Assembly (NCBI GenBank): GCA_036023115.1
Contig: JAYKKT010000046.1
Coordinates: 2,492,501 to 2,556,500, forward strand
Source: Brasenia schreberi
Lineage: Eukaryota; Streptophyta; Magnoliopsida; Nymphaeales; Cabombaceae
Length of the DNA stretch: 64,000 bases
Direction: 5' to 3'
Shown here: positions 36,030 to 48,853 of the stretch, in pieces
Layout: the number at the start of each line of letters is the position of its first letter
Position numbering within the stretch: position 1 is the stretch's first letter
Made by a program: the position numbers and the translations under genes
The notes under the pieces: model-generated
What the model saw: the letters and a program-made list of their open reading frames with translations, nothing else
What the model was told of the DNA's origin: nothing
Databases searched by the model: none

Positions 36030-37846
36030 TTGTTTGAGAGTATACCTCAAAGGGATGTGATCACCTGGAACGCCATGTTATCGGCCTATTCACGAAGTGG
36101 ACATTCCAGAGAATCTCTGTGCTTGTTTTCTGATATGAGAATGTCTGGGTTCCGATGTGATCCCTACTCTTTTACTGCAGCTGTTAGCGCATATGCTGAC
36201 CTGTGTGAGCACAATTATGGAAAGAAATTGCATGGTTTGATAGTGTCACTGGGATTTCTGTCATATTTGTCTGTTTGTAATTCACTTATAGACATGTATG
36301 GGAAGTTGTTTGAACCACTTCTGTCTCTGGATATCTTCCGTCAAATAGAGGAGATTAATTATGAGCCATGGGGTTCACTGCTTTCGTCATGGATCCGATC
36401 AGGCTTGCTCGAGGATGCTTATACAGTGTTTGAGAAATGCCACAAAGAACAGCGGTTGTCTGGAATACAATGATTGCTGGTTATGCACACCATGGGGATG
36501 CCGGTAAATGTGTCAGTTTTTTCCGGGAAATGAAGAGAACAGGGGAAACACCTGAATTGTCAATGTTTTTGAGTCTCATGAGTTTATGCAGTGATGCGCC
36601 GCAACATGCCTCTTATGGCCTTATGCTTCATGCCTGCATTGTGAAATGTGGTTTGCATATGATGGTAGAAGTGATGAACTCAATTCTTAGTTTCTATGCT
36701 GAATTTGATTTCATGGAGGAGGCGACTAAGCTCTTCGAATCAATGGATTGTCGAACACAGGTCTCATGGAATGCAATGATTGACGCATATATGAGGCACA
36801 CGAATGCCAAAAATGCTTTCTCTTTGTTTGAGATGGCTCCTGAAAGAAACCATGTCTCTTGGACTACCATGATTGCGGGGTGCACACGGAATGGGCATAG
36901 TGAGCTCTCTTTGAACCTCTTTGTTGGTATGCATGCAAGCCGTCTCTTGCCAGATGATTTTACATTTGGACCTGTGCTTCATGCATGCGCTAGCTTAGCA
37001 TTGCTTGAACATGGTAAGATGGTCCACGCTTGCATCATTTGCATGGGTTTCAGTTCCTATGTTTATGTTGCTAATGGCTTGATCGATATGTACGCTAAAC
37101 GTGGGGATTTGCTTGAATCGTACCAAGTTTTCTGTTCCACACTAAACAATGATGAAGTTTCTTGGAATGCAATGATCTTTGGGTTTGGGCAGCACAGGAA
37201 GGTTGTGGAAGTGTTGAAATTTTTTGAGGCAATGGTCAAGTCGAAGATTAGGCCAGACAAGGTGACCTTCCTTGGTCTGTTGATGACTTGTAGTCATTGT
37301 GGGCTCGTTAAGCAAGGGAGATTCTACTTTGAGACTATGATCCATGTTTATGGAATCATGCCAGAGGCTGATCACATAGCATGCATGGTTGACATGCTTG
37401 GTCGGGCTGGGTTTTTGGAAGAAGCATGTTCAGTGGTCAAGAGTTCTATGTGCAGCAAAGGAGCTGGTATCACTGAGGCACTACTTGGCTCATGTGTGTT
37501 GCATGGAAACATCAAGCTTGCAAACAGACTAGCGGGGGAGTTGCTAGTGATGGAGCCAAACAAGGATCTTGGTTATGTGCTCTTATCCAATCTATACTGT
37601 GGTGTTGGAGGATGGAAGGAGGCCCAGAGAGTGAGAAAGGAAATGGTAAAGCTAGGGGTGAGGAAACCACCAGGTTGTAGTTGGATTGAGGCAAAAAACA
37701 ATGTACAAGTTTTTGTGGCTGTTGAAACTTCTCATCATAAAAATGATGCCATTTATGAAGTTGTACACTCATTAGATATCCAAATAAGCAGCAGTAGCTG
37801 TGTTTATTATTCAGAAGATAGTGTTAGATCAAAGTACAAATTATAG
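36030..37846 (+). pseudogene. PLS-type pentatricopeptide repeat (PPR) protein, 5'-truncated and frameshifted
   Basis: PPR proteins of this class act on RNA in plastids or mitochondria. The frame from 36030 shows PPR motifs (RDVITWNAMLSAYSRSG, VCNSLIDMYGK). A one-base deletion near 36434 (GAGAAATGCC where GAGAAGATGCC is expected) shifts the rest into the frame ending 37846. That frame continues with VVWNTMIAGYAHHG, QVSWNAMIDAYM, HVSWTTMIAGCTRNG, VANGLIDMYAKRG, VSWNAMIFGFGQH and MVDMLGRAGFLEEA. It ends in an E-type tail (VLLSNLYCGVGGWKEAQRV, then KPPGCSWIE). No DYW domain follows. The start codon and N-terminus are missing. Intronless, as is usual for PPR genes. Confidence 0.9.
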
Positions 37847-40304
37847 CATCTTGTGGCCTTTCTATGTTTTCCAATCCATCAACACGTGCTTTCATTCTCG
37901 CAAACAGGGGCTGACAACTTTGATAGATTCAGTGCAATCGGATCATCCATAGTGTTAGACCTTGTCACTTCTTTTGATTTATGAACAGGAAGGTGTGTCT
38001 AGAAGATCCGTAGTTGTGGGGAGTCTTGAGCCCCCTTGGGAAAACATGCTTTAATGCTTAGCTTCATGTGTTGCTTGTCCTATCCATTTCGCATCCGATG
38101 ATCCCCACAATGTATTTATGTGTTTTTAGGACTCCTTTCGGCCTTCTGCATGTATTACTTGCTTCTATTTATCTTGTATCTTGTAATACTGACATGCCCT
38201 TATCAGCTTAGCGATGCTGAATACACTAAAGGCTTTTGGTCCCCGAGAGCATGTTGAGATCATTTCTTAACCTTAACCAAGCCTTTTCTCACAATATCTA
38301 GGATTGTCCAAAGGGTGAAACAGGAGTTTTCAAAGAAGTTCACCTTTTTTAAAAACTATTCTAGCCTAAACATGCTCAACTTCTCCAACACCAGCATTGA
38401 AAAAATTAGACTTCCTGGTAAAAGATCCAACAAAGTCTTGGGATGCTGTCGCCTACAGAAGGTAACCTTCTTGTACCTGGGCTTGTTACTGACTAATTGT
38501 GTTATGAACAAACTTATGCATGGTTAGCAAATCTGTGAATTGCTGTACTTTTGCTGCCATTATTGTCATTGGCATGAAATCAGCTTTTACTCAAATCGCA
38601 TTTGGATTTGATGATGGTCCCCAGTCGATCAATACTTTTAGAATTCTAATTGCTGATGCAGACTGATTCAACTCAATTCTATGGGATCTAGTTTATTTGA
38701 ATGTTTTCCCAAATGGTTCAATTAAAAAAGCCGATTTAGTTTTGAGAACACTGATTTGGGTAATAATATATGGGGTTAGCTGAACAACTTGTGAAAGAGT
38801 CATTTTGAATCGAGCTCTGCATAAGTGACAACTCATACCATGTGCCCAACCGACGTGCATTCAATGGGCCTACGCGCATCGGCTTCATTGTCCTAACCTT
38901 CATTAAGCATATGGTTTTCATTTGTATAAGCCAAGGTTGTAACTAGTGTATGTTAACATGTATTGATCAAGCCGACTTCATAATGCAGTTTGTATAGTTT
39001 GTCATAAATTGCATTTTTAAAATCATGAAGCTCCTAAGGTTGAGGGCCGTCGGTGTTGCGGACCTGGTGCGTAACCACCGTATCGGCTTCGAGTTTCACC
39101 ACCCGTCAAAGCCTCTCTCTCCAAGCACTTGATTTGAAACTACCATTTAATGAGATGGAAGTTTTGCAAGAGAACATTGAACCCTACCAAGCACTGCTAG
39201 AGTGAGTACGTTACTTCAAAAGATGGTCCCTCCTTCGCCGGGGGATCCAGTTACGTTATTTTTGACAAAAGCAACGGTTCATCAGGCTACTCCAAGAGAA
39301 GCATAGATACCAAGAGGGATGAGTTTTCATCTTGCCGGGGGACCCAGTTTCTCTGCTTTTGCCATCTTTCTGTGCTAAGCTTTTCATCCACATTCGAACT
39401 TGGAGGCTGTTCCCTTGTTTTTGACATATTCTAAGTTGTGATTCACTTTTGACATTTGATGTTGCATTCACCTTCTGCAATAATTTTTGTTTAAATTATT
39501 AATAGAAACTGCCTTAGGGGTAGTGTATGTTTTATCATTTGGAGAATGGCAATGCTGTTAATTGAATGAGTTCATTATGCCCTGTGATTCATAATGACTG
39601 CAATCCATTGGATTCCCGTGAATTTCAACCAGAATGTTTGGCTTGAAGGAGAAAAAAAGTCTTCTGTACATTATTTTCTTACCACAATCTATAACTAAAC
39701 CCTACTTCAATAGTATCATGGGACCCCCATTCCCAGCCCACAGCGTATCATGTTTCTGGGGGGGTCAGCCTTTTCCTTCGAATACTCTCCAGGGAGTCTT
39801 TGTATGACCCTTTCACCTCACCATGGTCTGTCTGTCCGTCGTCTTCCATCCTTTAATCAATGCGAGGACAGTGACACATAGTGCCCGAATAACCCTCGAC
39901 TCCCACGAGCCTAGGCTTATAGGTCTGTAATGATACGACCATCCTATTACGAGCTTTTTCTCTTTCAAAAGACAAGTGGACTTAGGTAGATCCCTACAAG
40001 GTATTTTCATGACAAGATAATTGTAAGTTTAACTTAGCTAATTTTATTAAATAGTAAACTAAAAAGTTAAAAGTTAGATCAGTATCAAGCAATTTATTTG
40101 GTAAACCTGTAAATATAAAAGACTGAATATTCTCTTGAATACTTCTATTATGGCTTCAACCTTCAAGGACGGCTTTTTACAGAGATGTCCACATCACCTC
40201 AGGAAAAGTTTTTATGATTGCAAAACTATGAGACCAACTTGTTGAAGAATAAGAAGCCATATGCTATACTCCCCATATCGAATCTCTCCATCTTAAAACC
40301 AGCT
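37847..40304. other. Intergenic DNA, no gene recognised
   Basis: The first part is probably PPR 3' flank. Around 39190-39370 the phrase GCCGGGGGA[TC]CCAGTT occurs twice, suggesting an old local duplication. No open frame has recognisable content. Confidence 0.45.
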
Positions 40305-40423
40305 CAACGGTAGGGTCCTCTAGCGCTGGTGCGGTTGGTGGAGAGTTCGACTCTGAGAGAATGCATATGCAGGTGTGTGTTAGGCTTTGGCCTCCTCTTG
40401 TAACAAAAGAAAAAAAAAATGTT
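40305..40423 (+). mobile_element. SINE, same family as 13665-13783
   Basis: Head TAGCGCTGGTGCGGTTGG, B-box-like GAGAGTTCGACTCTG, then TTTGGCCTCCTCTTGTAAC and an A-rich tail, matching the order in the 13.7 kb copy. The left boundary is approximate. Confidence 0.65.
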
Positions 40424-41039
40424 CATCTTTAAAGATCAACAATAAACAGATAGTTCTCAATATTGTCACCTGTAGTGTAGTTTATCTGCCAACGGCGGTC
40501 AAAGCATCTAGCATCACTTACTATGAACAATGAACTTGTTGATCCTATTAACCGAATGAATGCAATCTATTCATGCACAGATGCATTTCATGATTATGAG
40601 AGACTCAAATGGTCTACACCATTATAAAACCTGATAGAGTATTGATGGATAAAATCTACGCGAGGGGCTATACTAATAAAAGTTCATACATACATTAAAT
40701 GATGCATACCATTGATCTAATAAACCTCAAAACCCTTTCACAGGGAAAGTTTCAGGAAAGCCTCTCCATTCTTCGCCATTTTGAGATAACAGTTCTCATT
40801 ATCATTATTAACAAGTAAAAATCTTCAGCTTTTTCTTCATCTGTACTGAGACGAGACAGCCCTTGTGGTTAAAAAGCCATCACAGCGAAAGGATTATTTT
40901 TAGTTGACTCGATGCTGTCATGAAATGCATTTAAGAATGTGTCACAGTGTTTTCTTGTAGATGTGGTAACCTTAATGAGGTTGCTAGCCTAATCTAACAA
41001 ACAAATGGATGGAATATTGGCACTTAAAAGAGAAAATTC
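40424..41039. other. Intergenic DNA, no gene recognised
   Basis: No supported exon, RNA gene or repeat edge. Confidence 0.45.
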
Positions 41040-41145
41040 TTTTTATGCAATCGGGAAGCCTAAGGCAGACGCACACCATTGTCGAACTCCTGACCTTCAA
41101 CTAGTGAGTCAACCACCTAGCCAAGTGAGCTTTTGCTCTGTGTGC
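41040..41145 (-). mobile_element. tRNA-derived SINE-like element
   Basis: On the - strand: A-box-like AGCTCACTTGGCTAGG and B-box-like GGAGTTCGACAATGG, as in the copy at 1846-2088. Confidence 0.5.
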
Positions 41146-41270
41146 AAGAGAAAGGTTTCTTGCTGTCAATACCTAAAACTGAGGAGCTTATTGCGAACAA
41201 CCTAAAAAGTCTCAAATTATTATTCTCTTATTAATTTAATTTTTTTTTAGTCAAAAACAACATAAAGGGA

Positions 41271-42620
41271 TTATTATCTACACACCCATTTTATTATCAG
41301 CATACCTCTTTTTACAAACAATACCAAAATTGTCTCTCGTATAAATACTTTCTCCTTTCATATCCAATTCTAGTATTTCTCTCTCTTTTTCATCCATCGT
41401 ATCTTTTTGATGTGGCAACTGATGTTTCATTTAGCATTGCCTTTTTTTGCAACTCAACAATGCATATTTTTTTGAATCTCTCAAAAGAAAAGAAAAATTA
41501 ATAAAAATAAGAAAAACAAATCAATAACAAGAAAAGAATAATAAGAACAATAATAATAATCAAGAAAAAGAGAATCAAGAAATATATTAAAAATACAAAA
41601 TAAAAATGATATCAAGTTTCTGATAAGGGAATGCACCTGTGTTGCATTTCTCTTATCGAAAAATTGACCTCATTATTTTTATTCTGATAAAACATAAAAG
41701 CAATGATAAAAATATATCAAATCAACAAAATATCCTATCAAACGACTAAAATCATCTATAGCACTATAAAATGATGGATTGAGCTTCAAGTTGTGGGTCA
41801 AAAGAAAAATAGTATAAGACGGTTGACGGTAAAGAGAGAAAAAGATTTTCATACTTCATAAGTATCTAGTTTTAGATTTTAGTACGAGCAAAATAAGAAT
41901 CATAATAAAAAAAAGGTTTGTATCAATTCTCTACACACCCTTTTTGGGCATTACTATATATACACTCCTTTTACCATCCACGCACCATTTTTTCTTCAAA
42001 ATATGAAAATCCTCTCTCATCACTTTTTCTCTCCTCTTACACCCAATTTCAACATTTTTCTTTCTTCTCACCCAATTCTAGTAAGGGTCTCTCTTTTTGG
42101 TTCTCTTTACTCCGACGAGCAATGTTTCATTCATTTTAAGGTTGTTGTTTTATTTGTAAATCAACAATGCATTCTTACAAATCTTGTCAAAAAAAGAAAA
42201 AAATCAAGAAAAAGAAAAAAAATCAATAACAAAAAAGAAGAAGAACAATAATAAAAATAGAAAAAAGAAGAAAATAAAAAATAATGATAAGTTATTGATT
42301 CAAGATGCGAGGCAGGCACTCTTCCCATTGGAGAGACGTGGTGGCGACTCAAATCGATAATTTTAATTAATTTTTTTCATTCTAATATAAAATAAATTAA
42401 TACACAAAATAAATGATAAAAATACATCAAATCAATAAAATACTCCACAAAAACATTCCATCAACCTTCTTCTCCTTCTCTTTTTATTCTTTTTCTTTTT
42501 CGATTAGATTTAAAGTACCGATAGATATACGATATTGTACAGATCGTGAGCGAGTACGAGGTAGTCGAGGTTAGGAAGAGAACCTGCAAAAGGAGAAAGA
42601 TTCACACGAACAACTTTCCA
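41271..42620. repeat. AT-rich repeat R2, two tandem copies
   Basis: Copy A (~41271-41830) and copy B (~41925-42620) follow the same order: ACACACCC...pyrimidine-rich lead, a segment with CAACAATGCAT and a TTT-rich run, an A-rich block of AATAAAAAT/AACAAT tracts, and a segment like GCAATGATAAAAATATATCA. The lead sequence starts again at 42730-42810 as short CACACCCCTACGCGCACAC repeats. A diverged relative lies at 3775-4330. No coding capacity. Confidence 0.6.
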
Positions 42621-42839
42621 AATTTTAACAAAAATAAAATCGAAATCATGATAACAAATTTAGATGTGAATAGTAAAAAAAATTTGAGTAAATAGTAACA
42701 AAAAAGAATATTGGCTCATCAATTCCGCTTTTTTACTATCAGCACACCCCTACACGCACACTCTTTCACACACCCCTACGCGCACACTCTTTTTACTACC
42801 CCTACTCTGGAACGATTTCTCTCTCTCTCTCGTCCTTAA

Positions 42840-43229
42840 TGGTCCCAAACGTCACGTTGTTTTCCTGTGTCCTCCGCGGTACACATACCGCTCGCCTTAC
42901 GTGGAGTATTCATCCTTTAAATTCTATTCTTTCCCTTTATTGAACAAGTTCAACTATTCGGGGACGCTCAAACAGAGTCCCTTGCGTCTGATCGACCGTA
43001 TAAAGCCCGAGTTCTCTCCTGCAACGGCTGCAGACGGCACCCCTTTGGCAAAGAGTATCGTTCATACTGCTGCGTACTTCTCATTGGTACTCTCCTGTTT
43101 CTCTCCCCTTTCTTCGTCATTGTTTTCATCATCAGCTTCTTCTTGTTGGGTGTGCTTGGTTTTTCATTTGTTTGTTCCTCTCGTTTGCTTAAGGAAGAAT
43201 GGGAAGACTTAATCTGACATGGTGGGTAC
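42840..43229 (+). promoter_or_regulatory. Possible promoter and first exon of the L18a-like gene
   Basis: After the repeats, composition changes to less AT-rich sequence with CT-rich leader-like stretches, an ATG at 43200 and a following donor-like CATG|GTGGGT. No homology supports coding here. I propose it only because the downstream exons at 51.6-52.1 kb need a 5' end. Confidence 0.25.
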
Positions 43230-44263
43230 CTGATTTTCCAGTGAAATCGATGTGCTTTTTTGTTAATCTGTTTGTTTGTCTTGGAACCCTGAAGGAAAAG
43301 AAGCTTTTCGCTCTATATGTGGTTGGTAGGGTTTCTTAAATTCTTTCTTCAGTTGGTAGACTGAATTATGGAAGAAATCAGGATATTCGTTTCGGCCTTT
43401 CACGTGAAGTTTTCAACGTTTAATTGTATCTGTTATGATTTTCCAAGAAATTCGGTGTTTCCAATCATACTATCCAGTTTCTGCACAAAGGAAGAATAGA
43501 AAATGGTTTTCATGGAATTTCAGTGGTCAATCTGCCGATTATTCGGTAGGATCCTCAGTGATGATTTCTTAAGAGCGATTGGAACATTGTCAATCTTGTC
43601 ATGCTTGCGGAATTGTAAGCCAAACTAAGCGTATGGGGGTTTCTTTTCTGTTATATGACATATACGAAGAGCTTGTGTTTGTCTCTGTTTTGACAAAATG
43701 GAAGGCCTTATCTTGTTAATTACTATCCATTGATTAAATTGATGCTGACATCATATCATCAATGTAGTTATTCTAATCGTCTTAATATATGATGAGATGT
43801 TGTAGGCTGTCCTTCATTCGTGGTTTGAAATTGAGCAGACTTTTTCCCCCTTTTGGGGTTAATTCTGTTATACAGTATGGAAGTAAAATATGGAGACTTT
43901 TCAGTGATACATCTTTAGCATCGTAATTTGGGTTTTTGGTTCTAATGCACATTGGAGGATGCAAAGAAGTGGTGTCTAGTTGTCCATAGTTTTAGAAATG
44001 ATGTTAATTTGGAGGCGTAATATGTTGAGATTTCAAACATTCCTGACAAGGGCAATCTTTAACTGAATATTGTCGCATAAGCTATGTATTTGGTGAAATG
44101 TTATTGATATATGATTACAAGGTTTGATCAATGAACATGATGTTCAGGAGTAGGTCTCATTAATGCCGAAATCTGGTAAGAGTATTGGTGCCATAGGTTT
44201 GTGTATGACGTGCTTTAGCTGCTGCATCTGCAAGTTCACCCCCCTTCTCTCTCTCTCTCTCCC
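43230..44263. other. Probable intron sequence, no gene recognised
   Basis: AT-rich noncoding sequence. The (CT)n run at 44247-44270 is the site where the next LINE inserted. Confidence 0.4.
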
Positions 44264-44284
44264 TCTCTCAACCAAATGTCCACC

Positions 44285-46560
44285 ACCAACAACAAGAACA
44301 ACTAAGCCTTTCCCATACTAGATGGGGTCGTCTACATAGATTCTTTGTTTCCACAAAGCCCTATCATGCTCCATGTTAGCAATTAACTCAATATAAACTA
44401 AATCATTCTTTATAGTTTCTTTTCAACACATTTGTGGTTGTCCTCTTCCTCTTTTAACATTTCACAATCCAGTTTTTCATATCTTCTTACGTGAGCGTCC
44501 TTTGGTTGTCTTTCTACATGTCCAAACCATCTTAAATGATTTTCTCTCATTTTATTCTCTATTGGTGTTACTCTCAATTGGTTTCTAATAACCTCATTAT
44601 GTATACAGTCTTTCCTTGTGTGACCACTCATCCATCTCAACATCTTTATTTATGCTATGAACATCTTTTGCACATGTTGATGAGTAACTCCCCAACACTC
44701 AGAACCATAAAACATAGCAGGTCTAATTGCCGCTCTATAATTTTTACTTTTCAACTTTAATGGTATCTTCTTATTACATAGAATAACGGATGCCCCTCTC
44801 CATTTTAACCAACCAAAATTAAGTCTATGCATAACATATCCATCCTTTTTTCCATTACCTTGAAAAATTGACCCTATGTATTTAAAACTTTTTTTGAGGG
44901 CTGCAATGTGTGCCAATACAACAACAACAACAACAACAACAACCAAGCCTTTTCCCATACTAGACGGGGTCGGCTACATGGATTCTTTGTTTCCACAGAT
45001 CCCTATCGTGTGCCATGTTAGCAGTTAACTCACAATAAGCTAGATCATTCTTTATTGTTTCTTTCCAACACTTTTGCGGTCGTCCTCTACCTCTTTTAAT
45101 ACTTTCCAAATTTAGTTTTTCTAACCTTCTTACAGGTTCCTCTTTTGATCTTCTTTCTATATGTCCAAACTATCTTAAACGATGTTCTCTCATTTTATCC
45201 TCTATTGGTGCAACTCCTAATTTGTTTCTAATAACCTCATTATGTATACGGTCTTTTCTTGTATGACCACTCACCCATCTCAACATCTTTATTTCTGTCA
45301 CAGACATCTTTTGTACATGTTGATGATTAACTGCCCAACACTCAGAACCATAAAACATGGCAGGCCTAATTGCTGTTCTATAATGTTTACCTTTTAATTT
45401 TAATGGTATCTTCTTATCACAAAGAATACCTGATGCTCCTCTCCATTTTAACCAACCAGCATTAATTCTATGTGTAACATCTCCATCAATTCTTCCATCA
45501 CTTTGAAAAATTGACCCTAGGTATTTAAAACTTTCCTTTTGGGGAATCTTAATTTTTATTTTCATTGAAGTATCCAAATAATCAAACTTACATTCCATAT
45601 ATTATGTATTGGTTCTACTAAGTCGGAAGCCTTTACTTTTTAATGTTTTTCTCCATAGTTCCAATTTCTTATTAACATTTTTCTTAGACTCATCAACTAA
45701 CACGATGTCACCTTCAAATAACATACACTAATGTACTTCATCTTGAATGTGTTTTGTTAACTCATCAATAACCAATATAAATAAATATGGATAAAGTTGA
45801 TCCCCGATGTAACCAATATTAACTTCAAAGGAGTTTGTCATTCCTTCATGAGTTTTCACACAAGTTATTGCACCATCGTATGTCTCTTATAAGAATTATG
45901 TATGTGAATGGGATACCTCTCTTTTTTAAGGTTCTCCAAAAAATATCTCTGTTGTACTCGATACTTGTCTTAACCTACGTTCAATAGTTCTTTCCCATAA
46001 TTTCATAGTATGACTCATTAGCTTGATACCTCGATAATTCGCACAATTCTAAATGTCTCCCTTGTTCTTATATAGGGGTATACGTGTACTCACTCTCCAT
46101 TTCTCGGGATCTTTTGGGTTCTCCATATTTCATTAAATAGTCTTGTGAGCCAAGTGAGCCCTATCTCTCGTAGGATTTTCCGTACTTCTATAAGAATATT
46201 GTCTAGTCCTACAGATTTACCAATAAGATTTATCAACCTTCATATATTTAAGATCCTCTTTGATTTCATTCTTTTGAATACACCGATATAAATTGCTACT
46301 AGCATATGTATTTTCATTAAAAAGCTTATAGAAATAAATTTTCAATCTATTTTTGATATCATGATTCGCCATTAGAATCTTTTCATCCTCATCTTTGATA
46401 CATCTAACAAAAGTAAGATCCTTAATTTTCTTATCTCTAGCCTTAGTTATCCTAAAAATGTCTCTATATAAATCCTCCCAAAATTTGGCTTTTGCTTCAC
46501 TAACGACCTTTTTCGCTTCTTTCTTTGCTTTCTTATATGCCTCCCAAGTTTCACTAGTCT
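44285..46560 (-). mobile_element. RTE-type LINE (older copy) interrupted by a second LINE
   Basis: The tail and C-terminal region run 44285-44917. The same element resumes at about 45544 and continues through reverse-transcriptase and linker sequence to 46560. The whole is flanked by a 21-bp duplication (44264-44284 and 46561-46581, one mismatch) that starts TCTCTCAACCAAATGT. Readable motifs on the - strand include HTRKDCIHNEVIRN and GSECWGVTHQHVQKM. Broken in several frames. Confidence 0.85.
44918..45543 (-). mobile_element. RTE-type LINE (younger copy) nested in the 44.3-46.6 kb LINE
   Basis: A new (CAA)8-like tail begins in the middle of the older element. It is followed by a second complete set of 3'-end and C-terminal sequences (GSECWAVNHQHVQKM, GHTRKDRIHNEV). 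It ends near 45543, where the older copy continues. The frame is open for 142 codons (45170-45598), cleaner than the host copy. Confidence 0.8.
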
Positions 46561-46817
46561 TCTCTCAACCAAATGTACACCCCACATCCACAAATGACTA
46601 CCCTCCCTCAAAAGCGATCTATGGGCTCATATGGTCATGGATACCCATTTATTAGAAATCACATAGTGTGGTGAGAAAAAAAAACTGCTTCAATACGACA
46701 ACGAATTGGTCTTGGATATGTTGTTCCTTGGGGATTGTTGAAACTCTGGTGATGGGGTCATACTACTTCTCGAAGAACTTTTTTTCTGAATTGTACTTTT
46801 GGATTCTTCTGCTATGT

Positions 46818-47783
46818 GTGATGGTGCAAAAACATGTGTGAGGACTCATGAAGGAACGACAGACTTCTTTGAAGTTAATATTGGGTTACATCAAGGATCA
46901 ACTTTAAGTCCATACTTATTTATAATGGTGATGGATGAGTGAACAAAACATATTCAAGATGAAGTACCTTGGTGTATGTTATTTGCAGATGACATTGTAT
47001 TAGTGGAGGAGTCTAAGGAAAAAGTTAATAGAAAATTGAAACTATGGAGAGAAACATTAGAAAGCAAAGGCCTCCGACTTAGTAGAACAAAGACAGAATA
47101 TATGGACTGTAAGTTTGATCATTTGGTTATTTAGAGGACATAGAAATTAAAATTGGCACACATTGCATTCCCTAAAAGGAAAGTTTTAAATACCTAGGGT
47201 CAATTTTTCAAAGTGATGGAAGAATTGATGGAGATGTTACACATAGAATTAATGCTGGTTGGTTAAAATGGAGAGGAGCATCAGGTATTCTTTGTGATAA
47301 GAAGATACCATTAAAATTAAAAGGTAAACATTATAGAACAACAATTAGGCCTGCCATGTTTTATGGTTCTGAGTGTTGGGCAGATCATCAACATGTACAA
47401 AATATGTCTGTGACAGAAATGAAGATGTTGAGATGGATGAGTGGTCATACAAGAAAAGACCGTATACATAATGAGGTTATTAGAAACAAATTAGGAGTGA
47501 CACCAATAGAGGATAAAATGAGAGAACATCGTTTAAGATGGTTTGGACATATAGAAAGAAGATCAAAAGAAGAACCTGTAAGAAGGTTAAAAAACTAAAT
47601 TTGGAAAGTATTAAAAGAGGTAGAGGACGAACACAAAAGTGTTGGAAAGAAACAATAAAGAATGATCTAGCTTATTGGGAGTTAACTGTTAACATGGCAC
47701 ACGATAGGAATCTGTGGAAACAAAGAATCCATGTAGTCGACCCCGTCTAGTATGGGAAAAGGCTTAGTTGTTGTTGTTGTTGT
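46818..47783 (+). mobile_element. RTE-type LINE, 5'-truncated, with 26-bp target-site duplication
   Basis: Flanking copies 46792-46817 and 47784-47809 share 25 of 26 bases, beginning TGTACTTTTGGATTC. The element carries the end of the RT domain, including [11 protein letters not shown], the C-terminal region GSECWADHQHVQ...LRWMSGHTRKDRIHNEV, and a (TTG)n tail. It faces opposite to the two LINEs just upstream. Confidence 0.93.
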
Positions 47784-47809
47784 TGTACTTTTGGATTCTT
47801 CTGCCATGT

Positions 47810-48839
47810 ACTTTTCGAAAAAGTTCCATATGAAGGAGATACTTATTTTTCAAATCTGGGATATGTGAAGCACATCGCTCAATATTCTATTGATAATCTT
47901 CAGTCTGTTGAGTGCTTTTCATCTGATAAAGTTGCATTTTTGGTTAGTGCAGCTGCACTGCGATAATCGTCACTTTTTTTAGTTGTAATTGATTGTTGTT
48001 ATCATTGTCATTTTGGTTCTGCTAAACTTTATCTCATGGGCTGTAGGGCAGGAGCAGATGATTCTCGCTTCCTGATAGAATAAGCATAAGGCTTCCGCAA
48101 ATGGAGCAAGGTGAATTGATGCTTCAGATTTACAAACTTTTAGCTACATGTTCAAATCTGCATCTATATCCTAGTAGAAATGCGAAAATAAGTGCATCCG
48201 TATGCAATTAAAAGTGCAACTAGTTATTTGGATGGGATTAGTTATTCACGTATGGCAGTAAGGCACTTCTCTCGGTTGTGAATGTCTCTAGAATTTACTC
48301 CACTCTATTGTTGTGTTCATCTAAATCTTAATGCAGTTTTTCCTGTCGTCCCTATTTCTGCTTAGTTTCAGTGATGAATTGTTTTTTTTAATTAAACAAT
48401 TGTCAGTGGTTTTCTCATGAACGATTTATAAAAATACCAGCTTACTTGGCCTAGTGTATGCCATCCATAATCAGCTTCATGTAAAATCATCTTGGCTTTA
48501 GCTTATGAAATACCTTCCTATCTTGTGGGAGTTGAATCATAATGTTTTGTGTGTTGTAATTGTTGTAAAATAATCTTTATTGAAGGAGAATCAAGTCATC
48601 AATCTTTGATAATTATAAGTTGTAATTGTATAGTAAGTTGTAACTTTGATGATTATGATCCTAATAGTTAATGCCTAATGGTATGGATTCTATGGATTAT
48701 GGAATATGAAATCATGGATTATGTTATCTTATCATCTTATAATGCTTTTGTTGACTATGTTGCAAAATTTGTTGCAACTTTGCCAAAAATTAGCATTGAA
48801 AAAACATCTACCACAGTAATCCCCTCCCTCTTTCTAGAT
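47810..48839. other. Probable intron sequence, no gene recognised
   Basis: No supported exon. A possible acceptor and short frame near 48050 (CTGTAG|GGCAGGAGCAG) could be a missing L18a-like exon, but nothing in its content confirms it. Confidence 0.35.
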
Positions 48840-48853
48840 CAACTAATAGAGCC

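Noticed and set aside
42901..43212. 103-codon frame as the start of a gene
   Set aside because: Composition is leader-like and it matches nothing. Kept only as a possible promoter/first exon.
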